From contig NHCD02000019.1 in the NCBI GenBank assembly GCA_002168105.2, positions 56,597 through 120,596 on the forward strand: DNA of 64,000 nucleotides, given 5' to 3'. A program made the translations under genes and the position numbers. Position 1 is the first letter of the stretch. Each line of letters begins with the position of its first letter. Origin of the DNA: Phycisphaera sp. TMED24 (GTDB lineage Bacteria > Planctomycetota > Phycisphaerae > Phycisphaerales > SM1A02). The notes beneath the pieces were generated by a model, which worked only from the letters and a program-made list of their open reading frames with translations, was not told the origin of the DNA and did no database searches. Positions 1 through 10,456 of this stretch are shown here, in pieces.

Positions 1-1250
1 GAGCCGCTGTCATGGTTGGGAGACAAACCCTTCGGTGCTTTCGGTGCCACCGGAAACCGCTTCAGGATGAAGAGGTCTGATTCTTCGTTGTCTTTTTTGA
101 CAAACTCGTTTCCTCGGCTGAGGCGTCGCAGTGTCATGGTGGGATCATCTCCTGCGGTGGTCTCGACGTGGCAAAAGCCCCAGTCGGGCGTGGAGATTTC
201 AAATTCTTCGTAATCCGCTTGGGGGTATTCCCACCAGTAATCAGGATTGCCCATCCCGCTGGCCACGTTCACCATGCCATGCATGTGATCGCGGTGCTGG
301 CCACGTGAATACGAATGAGTGTGTCCAAAGAAGTGCACGGATGGCTTGCCAGTATCTCGGGAAAAGTGAACCATCTTCTCGACCACCTCGCTGGAAAATG
401 TCGTTTCACCAGGGGTCCAAGATTCTGAGCGGTGGGGGTGGTGGAATTGGGCGAAGACAAAATCGATGTGTTCTGCCTTTGCGGCAGATTGCAGTACCCC
501 ATCAAGCCAGGTCAGTTGATCTTCAACCCGGTATCCATCGTTGGTGTCGAGCCCAATGACCCGGCAGTTGCCTTGGTCGGTCCAGTACCAGTGTTCTTCA
601 AACTTTGGCGTCCCGTTGTCGGGCACATCCACGTATTGAAAGTACAGGGGATGATTTTGCTCGTGATTCCCCGGAGTGGCGTAGAAAGGCACCGAGTGAA
701 AGAGCTTTGCCGCTTGGCCAAAGAAGTCCCTTGTCCAGTGGGTGTGGTTGCCTCCGGTAGAGACCAAATCACCTGGGATCAAAATGAAATCCAGCGCGGC
801 ATCTAGTTCAGATCCAGCGTGTTGCGTCGACCAAGGCACGATGCCTTCGTCGACCATTTCTTGATGCTTTACGGGGTTGGCCTCGTCCAGTTGCATGTCC
901 GAATAGGCGACGAATCGTTGCCGACCTTCATCACTGGCCACGGCGGGGGTGCGGAAAACATGAACCCCGTGTGCAGCGTCTCCGGTTCTGACTCGGTACC
1001 ACACTCGGGTGTCCGCGGGGAGGTTGTTCAATTTGACGTGGTGGACCAAGTGCCCTTCAACCGTGGTCTGTGATGTCCCGCTTTCGGACAGACCAAGCGT
1101 CTCGGTGGTGCCGTACTCCACGATGCATTCGGTACTGTCGCCTTTGGTTTCCCACGCGACAACGATGGAAGTTGGGGTTGCGTTTTGCAGATACGGGGAG
1201 ACAACGATTGCGTCAGGGGAGATCCCCAAGAATCCAAGAGCGAAGATCAT
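1..1250 (-). CDS. Purple acid phosphatase-like metallophosphoesterase (C-terminus beyond window start)
   Basis: Reverse-strand reading from ATG at 1250 gives MIFALGFLGISPDAIVVSPYLQNATPTSIVVAWETKGDSTECIVEYGTTETLGLSESG (PAP N-terminal Fn3-like); downstream in-frame FYATPGNHEQ (GNHE metallophosphoesterase motif). Missing from the ORF track because it runs off the window. Confidence 0.8.
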   Translation of the reverse strand, partial: MIFALGFLGISPDAIVVSPYLQNATPTSIVVAWETKGDSTECIVEYGTTETLGLSESGTSQTTVEGHLVHHVKLNNLPADTRVWYRVRTGDAAHGVHVFRTPAVASDEGRQRFVAYSDMQLDEANPVKHQEMVDEGIVPWSTQHAGSELDAALDFILIPGDLVSTGGNHTHWTRDFFGQAAKLFHSVPFYATPGNHEQNHPLYFQYVDVPDNGTPKFEEHWYWTDQGNCRVIGLDTNDGYRVEDQLTWLDGVLQSAAKAEHIDFVFAQFHHPHRSESWTPGETTFSSEVVEKMVHFSRDTGKPSVHFFGHTHSYSRGQHRDHMHGMVNVASGMGNPDYWWEYPQADYEEFEISTPDWGFCHVETTAGDDPTMTLRRLSRGNEFVKKDNEESDLFILKRFPVAPKAPKGLSPNHDSG

Positions 1251-1269
1251 GGCCTCAACCTACTGGATG

Positions 1270-2499
1270 CTATGCACCTCGACCACCGATCTCTTTGGCT
1301 TTCGCCGTTCCAAGCTGTTTGGCGGCCGCATCGGTGATGGCCTCAAACGCGGTCGGCCGATCGCCTGCGACCGCCTGCTCGCCAACGTGCAGTGTTTGGG
1401 TTGGGAAGGCAAATTCAACGCCAAGTCCTTGGGCCAAGCGCAGAATGTCCAGCATCAATTCGTGTCTTCCACGCAACTCATCGGCCCAAGTCTCGCAGTC
1501 AAAAAACATATACAACAGCACGTTCAAGCTGGAGTCACCAAAAGTGTTGAGTTCGACGTAGCACACATCCTTGCGTGTGTCGCCACGATCCATAACCAGT
1601 GCTTTTACCCCACTGCAAAAAGCTTCGATTTGTTCAGGGGTTGACTCGTAACGTAGGCCAAGATTCGCTTTGAACCTTCGATAGTTCCGCTCGCCGTAGT
1701 TGTCGACGATGGCGGTGGTCAATTTTGCGTTCGGAATGCTGACCAAAGAGTTGTAGAAGGTTCGAACGCGCGTGGAACGAAGCCCAACTTCTTCGACGGA
1801 TCCATCCACACCATCAATCTGGATCCAATCGCCCACAGAAAACGGGCGGTCCAAAACGACCGTGACCGATCCGAACAAGTTCTCCAGAGTGTTTTGCGCC
1901 GCAAATGCAAAGCCGATACCGCCTACTCCAAGTGCGCCTAGCAACGGAGTGATATGCAAACCGAGGAGCGGCGCAAGGTTGACGGCTCCCATGGCGATCA
2001 CCAAGACCTTGAGGGTCTTGCGGCCAAGGGGGACCAAGATGTCATCAAGTGAGCTTTCAGTCGCCCCTGCTTTTTTGGTCGCCCATGCGCCCAATGCGTC
2101 GACGCCCCGGAACCCCGCCAGTGTTCCTGCAAGGACCATGAACACACGTGCCCCACCTTCAAAAACTTGAAGAACTGTCCCCTCAAATGACAAGAACGGC
2201 AAGAGCCGGCTCCAGACAAATCCGGCGACGGCCAGGCCAACAGCACTGATCAGTTTTCGTTGAATCTCAACTTCACCCCCAAGCAGTTTGCCAAGCACGC
2301 GGCCCAGCACAGATTTGATCAGCAACTGTGCCACCAGCCCCAAGAAGATGACCAAAGCGAGGCCAACCCATTGCCATGCGGCAACATTCAAGAAGGTGGT
2401 GTCAGGAAGCCAACTCAACCAATCCTGGAGAAAGGCAAAAGAGAAGGCTTCATCAGCGGTTGGGGCAGGGATGTCCGAAGTTTGATCGGTGCTTTGCAT
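1270..2499 (-). CDS. MscS-family mechanosensitive ion channel
   Basis: 409 aa; LGALGVGGIGFAFAAQNTLENLFGSVTVVLDRPFSVGDWIQIDGVDGSVEEVGLRSTRVRTFYNSLVSIPNA is typical of MscS. Confidence 0.93.
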   Translation of the reverse strand: MQSTDQTSDIPAPTADEAFSFAFLQDWLSWLPDTTFLNVAAWQWVGLALVIFLGLVAQLLIKSVLGRVLGKLLGGEVEIQRKLISAVGLAVAGFVWSRLLPFLSFEGTVLQVFEGGARVFMVLAGTLAGFRGVDALGAWATKKAGATESSLDDILVPLGRKTLKVLVIAMGAVNLAPLLGLHITPLLGALGVGGIGFAFAAQNTLENLFGSVTVVLDRPFSVGDWIQIDGVDGSVEEVGLRSTRVRTFYNSLVSIPNAKLTTAIVDNYGERNYRRFKANLGLRYESTPEQIEAFCSGVKALVMDRGDTRKDVCYVELNTFGDSSLNVLLYMFFDCETWADELRGRHELMLDILRLAQGLGVEFAFPTQTLHVGEQAVAGDRPTAFEAITDAAAKQLGTAKAKEIGGRGA

Positions 2500-2525
2500 C
2501 CCCAGATTCTACGGGTGAAGGGGCC

Positions 2526-3920
2526 TTATTCGTCAGAACTGCTCACGGTGAGCTGGATTCCTTCTTCCGAGAGTGAGTCGGAATCCCAATTTCCGGGCCA
2601 GAACTTCGCGTCTGCTTCGGTGAGGGGTTCGAGCTCGTCAAACCATGAGGCCGTCGCGCTGTATTTGGCAAAGAAAGGCCGCCGAACCATTTCAGGGTTC
2701 CGGCACTGCAAGTACTCCAAAGCAAGTGCTTTGCCGCCGGCGAGGTCTACTGGGCCCAAGACATGCACTTTTCCGGGGAACGCGCTCATGGACGGTCCGC
2801 GGACGGTCCGGCAGATTCCAGACAGGTTTCTGTAAGCCTCTCGGAAGATGTTCCAGACATCCACCAGTGGGAGTTCAAACCACTTCTTTGGCCCCGTATC
2901 TCGTTCCACAAACATGTAGTACGGGATGAGTCCTTGGTCGGCCCCTTCCCGCCACATGTCTTTCCAGATGGCCGCGTCGTCATTGACGTGCCGAATGACG
3001 GGACTTTGCATTCGAATATTGGCTCCGGTGTTTCGGATGCGGCGAATGGCTTCACGCGAGACGTCGGTCTTCAGTTCCACCCCGTGGGAATAGTGGCCCA
3101 TGATGCCGAGCGTGCGTCCACTCTTGACCACATCTTCAAAGAGACGCAGGACGTCATCGGCGTCGGCGTCACTGACATAGCGCTGCGGCCAGTAGGCCAC
3201 GCTCTTGGTGCCAATGCGGATGGTTCGAATGTGTTCCAATTCTGGGTCTTCCAAAATGGGACGGATGTACCGCTCAAGAACCTTGGCCTTCATCACCATG
3301 GGGTCGCCGCCCGTAAACAACACGTCGCTGACCTCTGGGTGTTGTCGCAAGTAACGAACCAGTTGATCCACTTCCTTGTTGGCGAATTTGAGGTCATCGT
3401 CACCGATGAACTGGGCCCAGCGGAAGCAGAAGGTGCAATAGGCGTGGCAGGTTTGTCCGTGCGCGGGGAAGAAGAGAACGGTCTCTCGGTATTTGTGTTG
3501 CAGCCCGGGAATCGGTTCGCCGTCGACGTGGGGCACATTGTGGGTCATTTGCCCGGCGGGGTGAGGGTTGAGTCGGTTGCGGATGCGTTCGACCGCCGCA
3601 TTGATCTCTGGCTTCCCGGCTTCGCTACGCACCAAATCGCGAACTTCGTTGAACTCGTCTTCTTCCAGCATTCCTGAGCGGGGGAAGACCAAGTTAAAGA
3701 TGGGGTCATTTGGCAAGTTGTTCCAGTCGATCAACTCGTCCATCACGTATTTGTTGGTTCGGAAGGGCAGCACCAGTGAAAGCACCTCAATGCCTTCACG
3801 AAGTTCAGGGTCTAAGCTTGCCCACTGGTGGGTTTTCTCCACGTTGGAGCGAATGACGGCTTGGAATTTTGGTGCTGGATCTTGGGTCGATTGGATCATG
3901 TTCGTGGGAGCGTGCTGCAC
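2526..3920 (-). CDS. KamA-family radical SAM protein (lysine 2,3-aminomutase-like)
   Basis: 464 aa; CHAYCTFCFRW radical SAM CxxxCxxC, VLFTGGDPMVMKAKVLERYI, IRIGTKSVAYWPQR. Confidence 0.88.
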   Translation of the reverse strand: MQHAPTNMIQSTQDPAPKFQAVIRSNVEKTHQWASLDPELREGIEVLSLVLPFRTNKYVMDELIDWNNLPNDPIFNLVFPRSGMLEEDEFNEVRDLVRSEAGKPEINAAVERIRNRLNPHPAGQMTHNVPHVDGEPIPGLQHKYRETVLFFPAHGQTCHAYCTFCFRWAQFIGDDDLKFANKEVDQLVRYLRQHPEVSDVLFTGGDPMVMKAKVLERYIRPILEDPELEHIRTIRIGTKSVAYWPQRYVSDADADDVLRLFEDVVKSGRTLGIMGHYSHGVELKTDVSREAIRRIRNTGANIRMQSPVIRHVNDDAAIWKDMWREGADQGLIPYYMFVERDTGPKKWFELPLVDVWNIFREAYRNLSGICRTVRGPSMSAFPGKVHVLGPVDLAGGKALALEYLQCRNPEMVRRPFFAKYSATASWFDELEPLTEADAKFWPGNWDSDSLSEEGIQLTVSSSDE

Positions 3921-4153
3921 AAAGGGGCCGCGAAGGACACGGTCCGCTCAGCTGGATCTTCAAAGGTGCATCACAGGACCGCCCTGGACACATGTTGGAC
4001 CCTATTGGCCCAAAGAGACCGGGCAAAACCCCGAAAAGGGAACACCGGCCAGGACGGCCGAGTGTAGTCGAATCAGTGAAATTTCGTTACTAACGAACAG
4101 GGATTCTTGTTTTACGTTAAAAACGGTCCGGCTTGCTTTCGGTCTAACCTCGA

Positions 4154-5515
4154 TCAGGTCAGTGCGAGCACACCGATTGCATTCAAGAAGATGGCCACAA
4201 TGGCCACGGGTGCCAACACCTTGACCAAAAAGCGGAATGGCCCCAAGAGCCATGGGGCACTTTGGAACGCTTCATCCAACACTTCGCGGCGTAGGCGGTA
4301 CCCGACAAACAGAGCCACACCAAGGCCGCCCAGCGGCAAGATCCAGTTGGACACGATGTAGTCCACGTCGTCCAGCCAACCTTCAAACCGAGGGATTCCC
4401 GTTGGATCTTCTCCAATGGCTGCCGGAAGACCAAGAAGCAAAATAAACAGGCCCGCCGCGATGGTGGCACTGATGCGCTGCCACCCCAGCTCATCAATCA
4501 AAAAGGCACACGGCACTTCAAGCAAAGAGATTGCACTGGTTAGGGCAGCAAAGAACAACAGGCCGAAGAACAGGACGCCCCAAATAGCGCCTCCAGGCAA
4601 CTGTTCCAAGGCAATAGGAACGTTGGCAAATACCAGGCCGGGACCTCCGGCGGGATCAAGACCAAAGCTGAAGGTGATCGGGAAGACCATCAAGCAGGCC
4701 ATGATGGCAATCAGCGTGTCGGCTCCAGCAATAAAGATGGATGTCCCCACGACGTCTTCTTTCTTCGACAGGTACGAGCCGTACGTCAACATGGTGCCGA
4801 TGCCAATCCCCACGCTAAAGAAAGCGTGTCCAAGTGCCTCAAGCATGCCGCTGGCGGTGAGCTCATCGAATCGGGGCGCAAACACGAACGACAGCGCCTC
4901 CCCGAATCCATCCAACATGACGCCTCGGCCAATGATCAACACCATGACCAAAGCCAAGACGGGCATCAGTACTTTGGCCGCACGCTCGATACCGCTTCGA
5001 ACACCACCGATGACCAAGGCAATACAGCACAGCATGAACACGCCATGCCAACCTCCAGAGGTGGTAGCGCTGGTGGCGGTTTTGCCGATCACTCCGGCAA
5101 TTTCTTCAGAGCCTTCTGGCATGCCACCACTGATGTACAGCCAGGCGTAATGGATGGTCCAGCCACCAATGACCGCGTAGTACGACAGAAGCACCGTAGC
5201 GCCGATGAGACCCAAAATACCCACCGAACTCCAGGCGGTGCCGCGTCCGGCCAAAGCAGGAAACGCCCCAACCGCTCCTTTTTGACTGGCTCGACCAATC
5301 AAAATCTCGGCGATCAGAATTGGCGCGGCGATCAACAGAATGCAGAGCAAGTACACCAGCACAAAGGCCCCGCCCCCGTTCTCGCCAGTGATGTAAGGGA
5401 ATTTCCAAATATTGCCGAGCCCAATCGAACTTCCTGCGGCCGCGGCAATAAAGCCAAGTCGGCCACTCCATTGTCCGCGAGAGGATTGGGATGCGTTTGG
5501 GGTATTGGTGGTCAT
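4154..5515 (-). CDS. Neurotransmitter:sodium symporter (NSS/SNF) family transporter
   Basis: 453 aa; GRLGFIAAAAGSSIGLGNIWKFPYITGENGGGAFVLVYL. Confidence 0.95.
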   Translation of the reverse strand: MTTNTPNASQSSRGQWSGRLGFIAAAAGSSIGLGNIWKFPYITGENGGGAFVLVYLLCILLIAAPILIAEILIGRASQKGAVGAFPALAGRGTAWSSVGILGLIGATVLLSYYAVIGGWTIHYAWLYISGGMPEGSEEIAGVIGKTATSATTSGGWHGVFMLCCIALVIGGVRSGIERAAKVLMPVLALVMVLIIGRGVMLDGFGEALSFVFAPRFDELTASGMLEALGHAFFSVGIGIGTMLTYGSYLSKKEDVVGTSIFIAGADTLIAIMACLMVFPITFSFGLDPAGGPGLVFANVPIALEQLPGGAIWGVLFFGLLFFAALTSAISLLEVPCAFLIDELGWQRISATIAAGLFILLLGLPAAIGEDPTGIPRFEGWLDDVDYIVSNWILPLGGLGVALFVGYRLRREVLDEAFQSAPWLLGPFRFLVKVLAPVAIVAIFLNAIGVLALT

Positions 5516-5565
5516 GCAAACTCCTGGAAACGGTTGGACCCTAACCGCCCGTAGACTCTGCCGCC

Positions 5566-7332
5566 ATGTGCGGCATCGTCGGATTCATTACACGTCCCGA
5601 GAAGGGTCCAGACCTGGCGGCCGCGATGCATCGTCCACTTCTTGCCATGGCCCCTCGGGGTCCGGACGATGAAGGTGTTTGGATTGATCCCATGGCGGGC
5701 GTTGCGTTGGGCGCAAGACGCTTGGCGGTGACTGATCTGTCGAACGATGCCCAGCAGCCCATGGTCAGCGCCAACGGACGTTGGCATGTGGTGTTCAATG
5801 GCCACATTGCGGGTCATCAGGCTCTGCGAAAAAGATTCTTGGCTGCCCAACCCATGCCGTCACACGGCGACACCGCCACGCTGGTTGCCTTGATCAGCGA
5901 ATTGGGCTTTGCCGAAGTCCTCCCACTGTTGGAAGGCCAGTTCGCGATTGCCGCTTGGGACGCGTACACCGAGACGTTGCATCTCGCCCGAGACCGTTTT
6001 GGCGTGCGTCCTCTGGTGTACGGATCGACCACTCAGGGCTTCGGTTTTGCATCGACGGTCCGAGCTTGGTCTTTGTTGCCAGGCGTTGATCTTCGTTTGG
6101 ACCCGCGTGCCATAGATATTTTTTCCAGCTTTGGCTGGGTGCCAGCACCCATGACCATCTATGGACAAGCCCGATCGGTATTGCCAGGGGAGCGTCTGGA
6201 AGTTCGAGGCAATGGTCAGGTCGAACAGGAGATGTGGTGGAGCGAGTCCGCGGCCGTTGAATTGGCCAAAGACCAATCGACCGGTGCCGATGCGATCGAA
6301 GCCATCATCGATGCCAGCATTCGCGAACAACTTGAAGCGGAACGGGGGGTAGGCTTGTTCCTCTCCGGTGGGATTGATTCGTCGATCATCGCTTCGTCTC
6401 CCGCCGTTCGAGAAGCAGCACTCCCGGCTTTTGTGGCGACCTTTCCAGATGCGGAATGCTTCGATGAATCGAATCACGCCCAAGGCGTGGCTGACGCATG
6501 CGGTTTGCCTCTGACCAAGATCGACATGACCGATGATCGGATTCAAGAAGCAGCCAGTCGGCTTGGAGCTGCATACGACGAACCATTCGCAGATGCTTCG
6601 GCATTGCCCACCCTCGCGTTGACCAAAGAAGTTGCCCAGTACTGCACGGTGGCGCTGTCGGGCGATGGCGGTGATGAATTGTTCGGCGGGTACCGCCGCC
6701 ATTCGGTATTGACACTGCGCGCCGCTTTGCCGAGTCCCTTGAGGTTCCTGGGCGGATTCTTGGGTGGCCGATTGGGTGAGGCCCTCCGATCACCCACCGA
6801 TCACGAAGCATGGGCGACTTTGGTTCGCATGCATCCGGGTTTGGATGGCATGGATGATCCCATTGGGGATGTGGGCGGCTTGGCGGGTGCGTTGCGCCGC
6901 GACACACGCTTGGCGTTGCCCGGTGATTTGTTGGTCAAGATGGATCGGGCGGCCATGGATTCGGCCTTGGAAGTGCGCACCCCGTTCTTGACCGAAGCGG
7001 TCCACGCCGCCGCGTGGTCTTTGCCCGATGGACAAAGAAAACCGCCGACCACGGGTGCGGGCAAACCGATGTTGCGTCAGTTGTTGAAAACGCGAGTTCC
7101 GGGGATCGCTTTTGACCGACGAAAGCAAGGCTTTGCAGCACCACTTGGTGACTGGCTTCGAGGTCCACTTCGACAGTGGGTTCAAAGTCTCCCGCTGGAG
7201 CCCATTGCTCACTTGGGAGATCCCAATGAGCATTTGCAATCTGTTTGGTCGGGTGACGATCAGAAGCTGCCCCAGTTGTGGTTGTGCATCACTTTTGCCG
7301 CGTGGAGCGCTCACAACAGATCCATGTCTTGA
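5566..7332 (+). CDS. asnB: Asparagine synthase (glutamine-hydrolysing)
   Basis: 588 aa; MCGIVGFI N-terminal Cys amidotransferase, LFLSGGIDSS PP-loop, LSGDGGDELFGGY. Confidence 0.94.
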   Translation: MCGIVGFITRPEKGPDLAAAMHRPLLAMAPRGPDDEGVWIDPMAGVALGARRLAVTDLSNDAQQPMVSANGRWHVVFNGHIAGHQALRKRFLAAQPMPSHGDTATLVALISELGFAEVLPLLEGQFAIAAWDAYTETLHLARDRFGVRPLVYGSTTQGFGFASTVRAWSLLPGVDLRLDPRAIDIFSSFGWVPAPMTIYGQARSVLPGERLEVRGNGQVEQEMWWSESAAVELAKDQSTGADAIEAIIDASIREQLEAERGVGLFLSGGIDSSIIASSPAVREAALPAFVATFPDAECFDESNHAQGVADACGLPLTKIDMTDDRIQEAASRLGAAYDEPFADASALPTLALTKEVAQYCTVALSGDGGDELFGGYRRHSVLTLRAALPSPLRFLGGFLGGRLGEALRSPTDHEAWATLVRMHPGLDGMDDPIGDVGGLAGALRRDTRLALPGDLLVKMDRAAMDSALEVRTPFLTEAVHAAAWSLPDGQRKPPTTGAGKPMLRQLLKTRVPGIAFDRRKQGFAAPLGDWLRGPLRQWVQSLPLEPIAHLGDPNEHLQSVWSGDDQKLPQLWLCITFAAWSAHNRSMS

Positions 7333-7384
7333 TTCTCGAGATTCGGTCACGTCAGGATCGGGCGAACACTGGCATACTGATGGA

Positions 7385-7834
7385 ATGGAATCTCTTGAAA
7401 ACCCTGTTTATGGCTCCGAGCCTCCACGGCGAACAACCAACGGCTTTGGCCTGACCTCCATGCTCCTCGGTTTTTTCAATATCGCTTTGCTTTTGATTGC
7501 GCTGGTCTCATTCATTGGAATGATGTCTGCAGTGAACTCGGCGAATGGGGTCACTTTTCAGGACTACGAGGTCTTGGGAGAAGAAGAAATTGAGGCGATG
7601 TTCAGCGAAGATGCAGAGGCCGAGGCACCAGTGGCGTCCATGGCCGCTGGTTTGGCGGGGTGTTTGTCCGTGCCTGTCATGCTGATTGGATCCATCTTGG
7701 GTTTCATTGGGCTCATGCAATCCAACGCGCCAAAGATGGGATCGATTCTGGGACTGGTCCTCAATTTGCCACTGTTGTTGATTTGTGGCTGTGGCATGTT
7801 CATGGCAATCATGCTTCCCAGCATCCTGATGTAG
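7385..7834 (+). CDS. Small membrane protein (DUF4190-like), hypothetical
   Basis: In-frame ATG at 7385 (MESLENPVYG); two hydrophobic segments, C-terminal half MGSILGLVLNLPLLLICGCGMFMAIMLPSILM. Confidence 0.6.
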   Translation: MESLENPVYGSEPPRRTTNGFGLTSMLLGFFNIALLLIALVSFIGMMSAVNSANGVTFQDYEVLGEEEIEAMFSEDAEAEAPVASMAAGLAGCLSVPVMLIGSILGFIGLMQSNAPKMGSILGLVLNLPLLLICGCGMFMAIMLPSILM

Positions 7835-7904
7835 GCCCGACCGCCCCCGAACTTTGGTGCCACGAAGCGGGAGGGCCGAGACAGGTGTCGGCCCACGCCG
7901 AGAT

Positions 7905-9017
7905 TCAGTGCCCGGCGTTCGAGAGATCTGCTGGGTCTCGACCAATAGCCTTGAGCGCCCCTGGGATATTCACGTGACAGGCTCGACCGGTCTTGGCAAT
8001 GTAATCTTGGTGGTAATCCTCGGCCGCCCAGAAGGTCTTGGCCGCTTCCAGTTCTGTCACGATTTGCCGACCAGAGAAATCCTCTGAGGCTTGCACTTCA
8101 CTGAGCACTTGTCGAGCGATGTTGAGCTGCTTTTCACCGACGGTGTAAATACCAGACCGGTATTGGGTGCCACGGTCTGGTCCCTGTCGGTTGAGTTGCG
8201 TTGGGTCATGCAGATACATGAAGTACTTGCACAGGGTGCCGAAGTCGATCACGTCTGGGTCAAAAACCACCTTGACACTTTCGGCGTGTCCAGTGGTGCC
8301 AGCGCATACGGCTTTGTACTCAGGCCGATCAACCGTGCCCTGTTGGTACCCGCTAACCACGTCCAGAACACCAGGGAGCAAAGAGAGGCCATGCTCCACG
8401 CCCCAGAAGCATCCCCCGGCGAAGTAGCCGATCTCGGCGTCTGGTCTGGCTCCTTCTGGAAGATCGTCGCCTTCTTCGTAAAATTCGAGAGCTTCACTGT
8501 TGAGGCAGTACCGTCGACCCGTTGGCGGTGGGCCGTCTGGGAAGACGTGACCCAGATGAGCCCCGCAGCGTCCACAGCGAATTTCGGTCCGCACCATGCC
8601 ATGCGATTTGTCCTCAATCTCCACGATGTGACCTTCGGCAAGCGCACGATAAAACGACGGCCAGCCGGTTCCACTGGTGAACTTACTTGTGGACTCGAAT
8701 AGAGGAAGACGGCACACCACGCAGCAATACATGCCGTCTTTTTTATTGTCGAGCAGGGTTCCGCAGAAAGGTCGTTCGGTTCCCGAAGCTTGTGTGATTC
8801 GAATTTGCTCCTCGGTCAGTTCTTGGCAACGGTCTTCAATTTGGGACTTGGTCCACGGAGTGAGATCAAACCCCGCACTGGAAAATTTGGAATCTCCAGC
8901 GTCGGAATTGATGGCGGGGGTCGGGGTGCTCATGGGACGCTCCTCGTTGAAACTGAACAGGGCCAGCGACAAGATGGTGCCAGCCGTGAAAACGCCAAAA
9001 ATAGGCAAAGAACTCAT
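7905..9017 (-). CDS. msrBA: Bifunctional peptide methionine sulfoxide reductase, MsrB-MsrA fusion
   Basis: 370 aa; N-terminal MsrB ([36 protein letters not shown]) then MsrA ([25 protein letters not shown]). Confidence 0.93.
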   Translation of the reverse strand: MSSLPIFGVFTAGTILSLALFSFNEERPMSTPTPAINSDAGDSKFSSAGFDLTPWTKSQIEDRCQELTEEQIRITQASGTERPFCGTLLDNKKDGMYCCVVCRLPLFESTSKFTSGTGWPSFYRALAEGHIVEIEDKSHGMVRTEIRCGRCGAHLGHVFPDGPPPTGRRYCLNSEALEFYEEGDDLPEGARPDAEIGYFAGGCFWGVEHGLSLLPGVLDVVSGYQQGTVDRPEYKAVCAGTTGHAESVKVVFDPDVIDFGTLCKYFMYLHDPTQLNRQGPDRGTQYRSGIYTVGEKQLNIARQVLSEVQASEDFSGRQIVTELEAAKTFWAAEDYHQDYIAKTGRACHVNIPGALKAIGRDPADLSNAGH

Positions 9018-9077
9018 GCCATAAGTCTACGCCTGAACACCACCCCATCGTTCAGGAAAGAAAGGCACAATGTGGGA

Positions 9078-10415
9078 ATGATTCCACTCCTTTTTGCGGC
9101 GTTGACCGGTATCGAACTCCCAGCCATATTCAGCGATCACATGGTCTTGCAGCGTGATCAAGCCATTCCCGTTTGGGGGAGAGCCACGCCCGGAGAAGTG
9201 GTCACCGTACGGCTGGAGGGCTCTCCAGCCCGTCGGGATCGGGCCGATACCGATGGCCATTGGCGTGTTGATTTGCCCGCAGAACCAGCATCCACCAACC
9301 CGCGTGTTCTCCGAATCGAAGGCCGTTCGGTGCAGACCTTCAAAGACGTCTTGGTGGGTGAGGTTTGGATCTGCTCGGGCCAGTCCAACATGGAATGGAG
9401 CATCTTGCAATCCAAGGATGCCCAACTTGAGATCGAAGCCTCGGAGGATCCATGGTTGCGGCATATCAAAGTGAATCGAGCCACCGCCACAGAAGGCCAA
9501 TTCACTTTTGCAGGCGCATGGGAACTTTCGTCTCCGAAAGTGGCTGGCAACTGGACTGCCGTGGGCACGCACTTTGGGCGCAAACTACGCAGGGAGTTGG
9601 GCGTCCCCGTTGGTTTGATTAACACCACTTGGGGGGGGACACGAATTGAGCCTTGGTGTGACCCAAGCGCGCTCGCTCAGAAGCCCACATTTGCGGAACT
9701 CGTCGAATCGCGGCGGGCGGATCCCCAAGCCCCGGGCGCCCTGTTTGATGCCATGGTGCATCCACTGATTCCCTACGGAATGCGCGGCGCGGTGTGGTAC
9801 CAGGGTGAGTCGAACGCGGGCGAGCCTGAGCGCTACCGTGAGTTGCTGCCTCTGATGATTCGATCGTGGCGCGAAGCTTGGGGCCAAGGTGACTTCCCGT
9901 TTGGAGTGGTCCAGTTGGCACCCTTCGAGTCAAATGGTCGATGGGCGGAGCTTCGTGAGGCGCAGGACTTCGGTGCCCGAGCCGCGGGCAACGCTGGGTT
10001 GGTCGTACTTCTTGATGTTGGGAACCCCACAGACATTCACCCCGCCGACAAACAAACCGTGGGGCAACGTCTGGGTCGCTGGGCTTTGGCCGAGACGTAC
10101 GGGCGCAACATTTTGCCCAGTGGTCCCAAGGTGAGATCAGTCACGTTTACCGAGTCTTCCTGTGTGGTGCAACTGGACCACGCGGTCGGTTTGGGCACCA
10201 GGGACGGCACTGCCCCCGGTGAGTTTGAAGTGTCCATCGACAAGCGTTCTTGGCAGGCGGCCGAAGCCACCATTGCTGGGAATCAGATCACCATTTCGGG
10301 GAATGGCATTGTTGCCGTTCGCTACGCGTGGTCGGACGTGCCCGTAGACGCGAACGTCGTGAATGCTGATGGTTTGCCGATGGCACCATTTCGGCGGGCC
10401 AAATTTGAATGGTGA
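9078..10415 (+). CDS. Sialate O-acetylesterase-like protein
   Basis: MIPLLFAALTGIELPAIFSDHMVLQRDQAIPVWGRATPGE, EVWICSGQSNMEW, GAVWYQGESNA; signal-like N-terminus. Confidence 0.88.
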   Translation: MIPLLFAALTGIELPAIFSDHMVLQRDQAIPVWGRATPGEVVTVRLEGSPARRDRADTDGHWRVDLPAEPASTNPRVLRIEGRSVQTFKDVLVGEVWICSGQSNMEWSILQSKDAQLEIEASEDPWLRHIKVNRATATEGQFTFAGAWELSSPKVAGNWTAVGTHFGRKLRRELGVPVGLINTTWGGTRIEPWCDPSALAQKPTFAELVESRRADPQAPGALFDAMVHPLIPYGMRGAVWYQGESNAGEPERYRELLPLMIRSWREAWGQGDFPFGVVQLAPFESNGRWAELREAQDFGARAAGNAGLVVLLDVGNPTDIHPADKQTVGQRLGRWALAETYGRNILPSGPKVRSVTFTESSCVVQLDHAVGLGTRDGTAPGEFEVSIDKRSWQAAEATIAGNQITISGNGIVAVRYAWSDVPVDANVVNADGLPMAPFRRAKFEW

Positions 10416-10456
10416 ATTGATCCACGTGATCGCCAGAAATTGACGATCATTGGATT

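Noticed and set aside
2763-3677. 304-aa plus-strand ORF
   Set aside because: Antisense to the KamA-like radical SAM gene; no motif.
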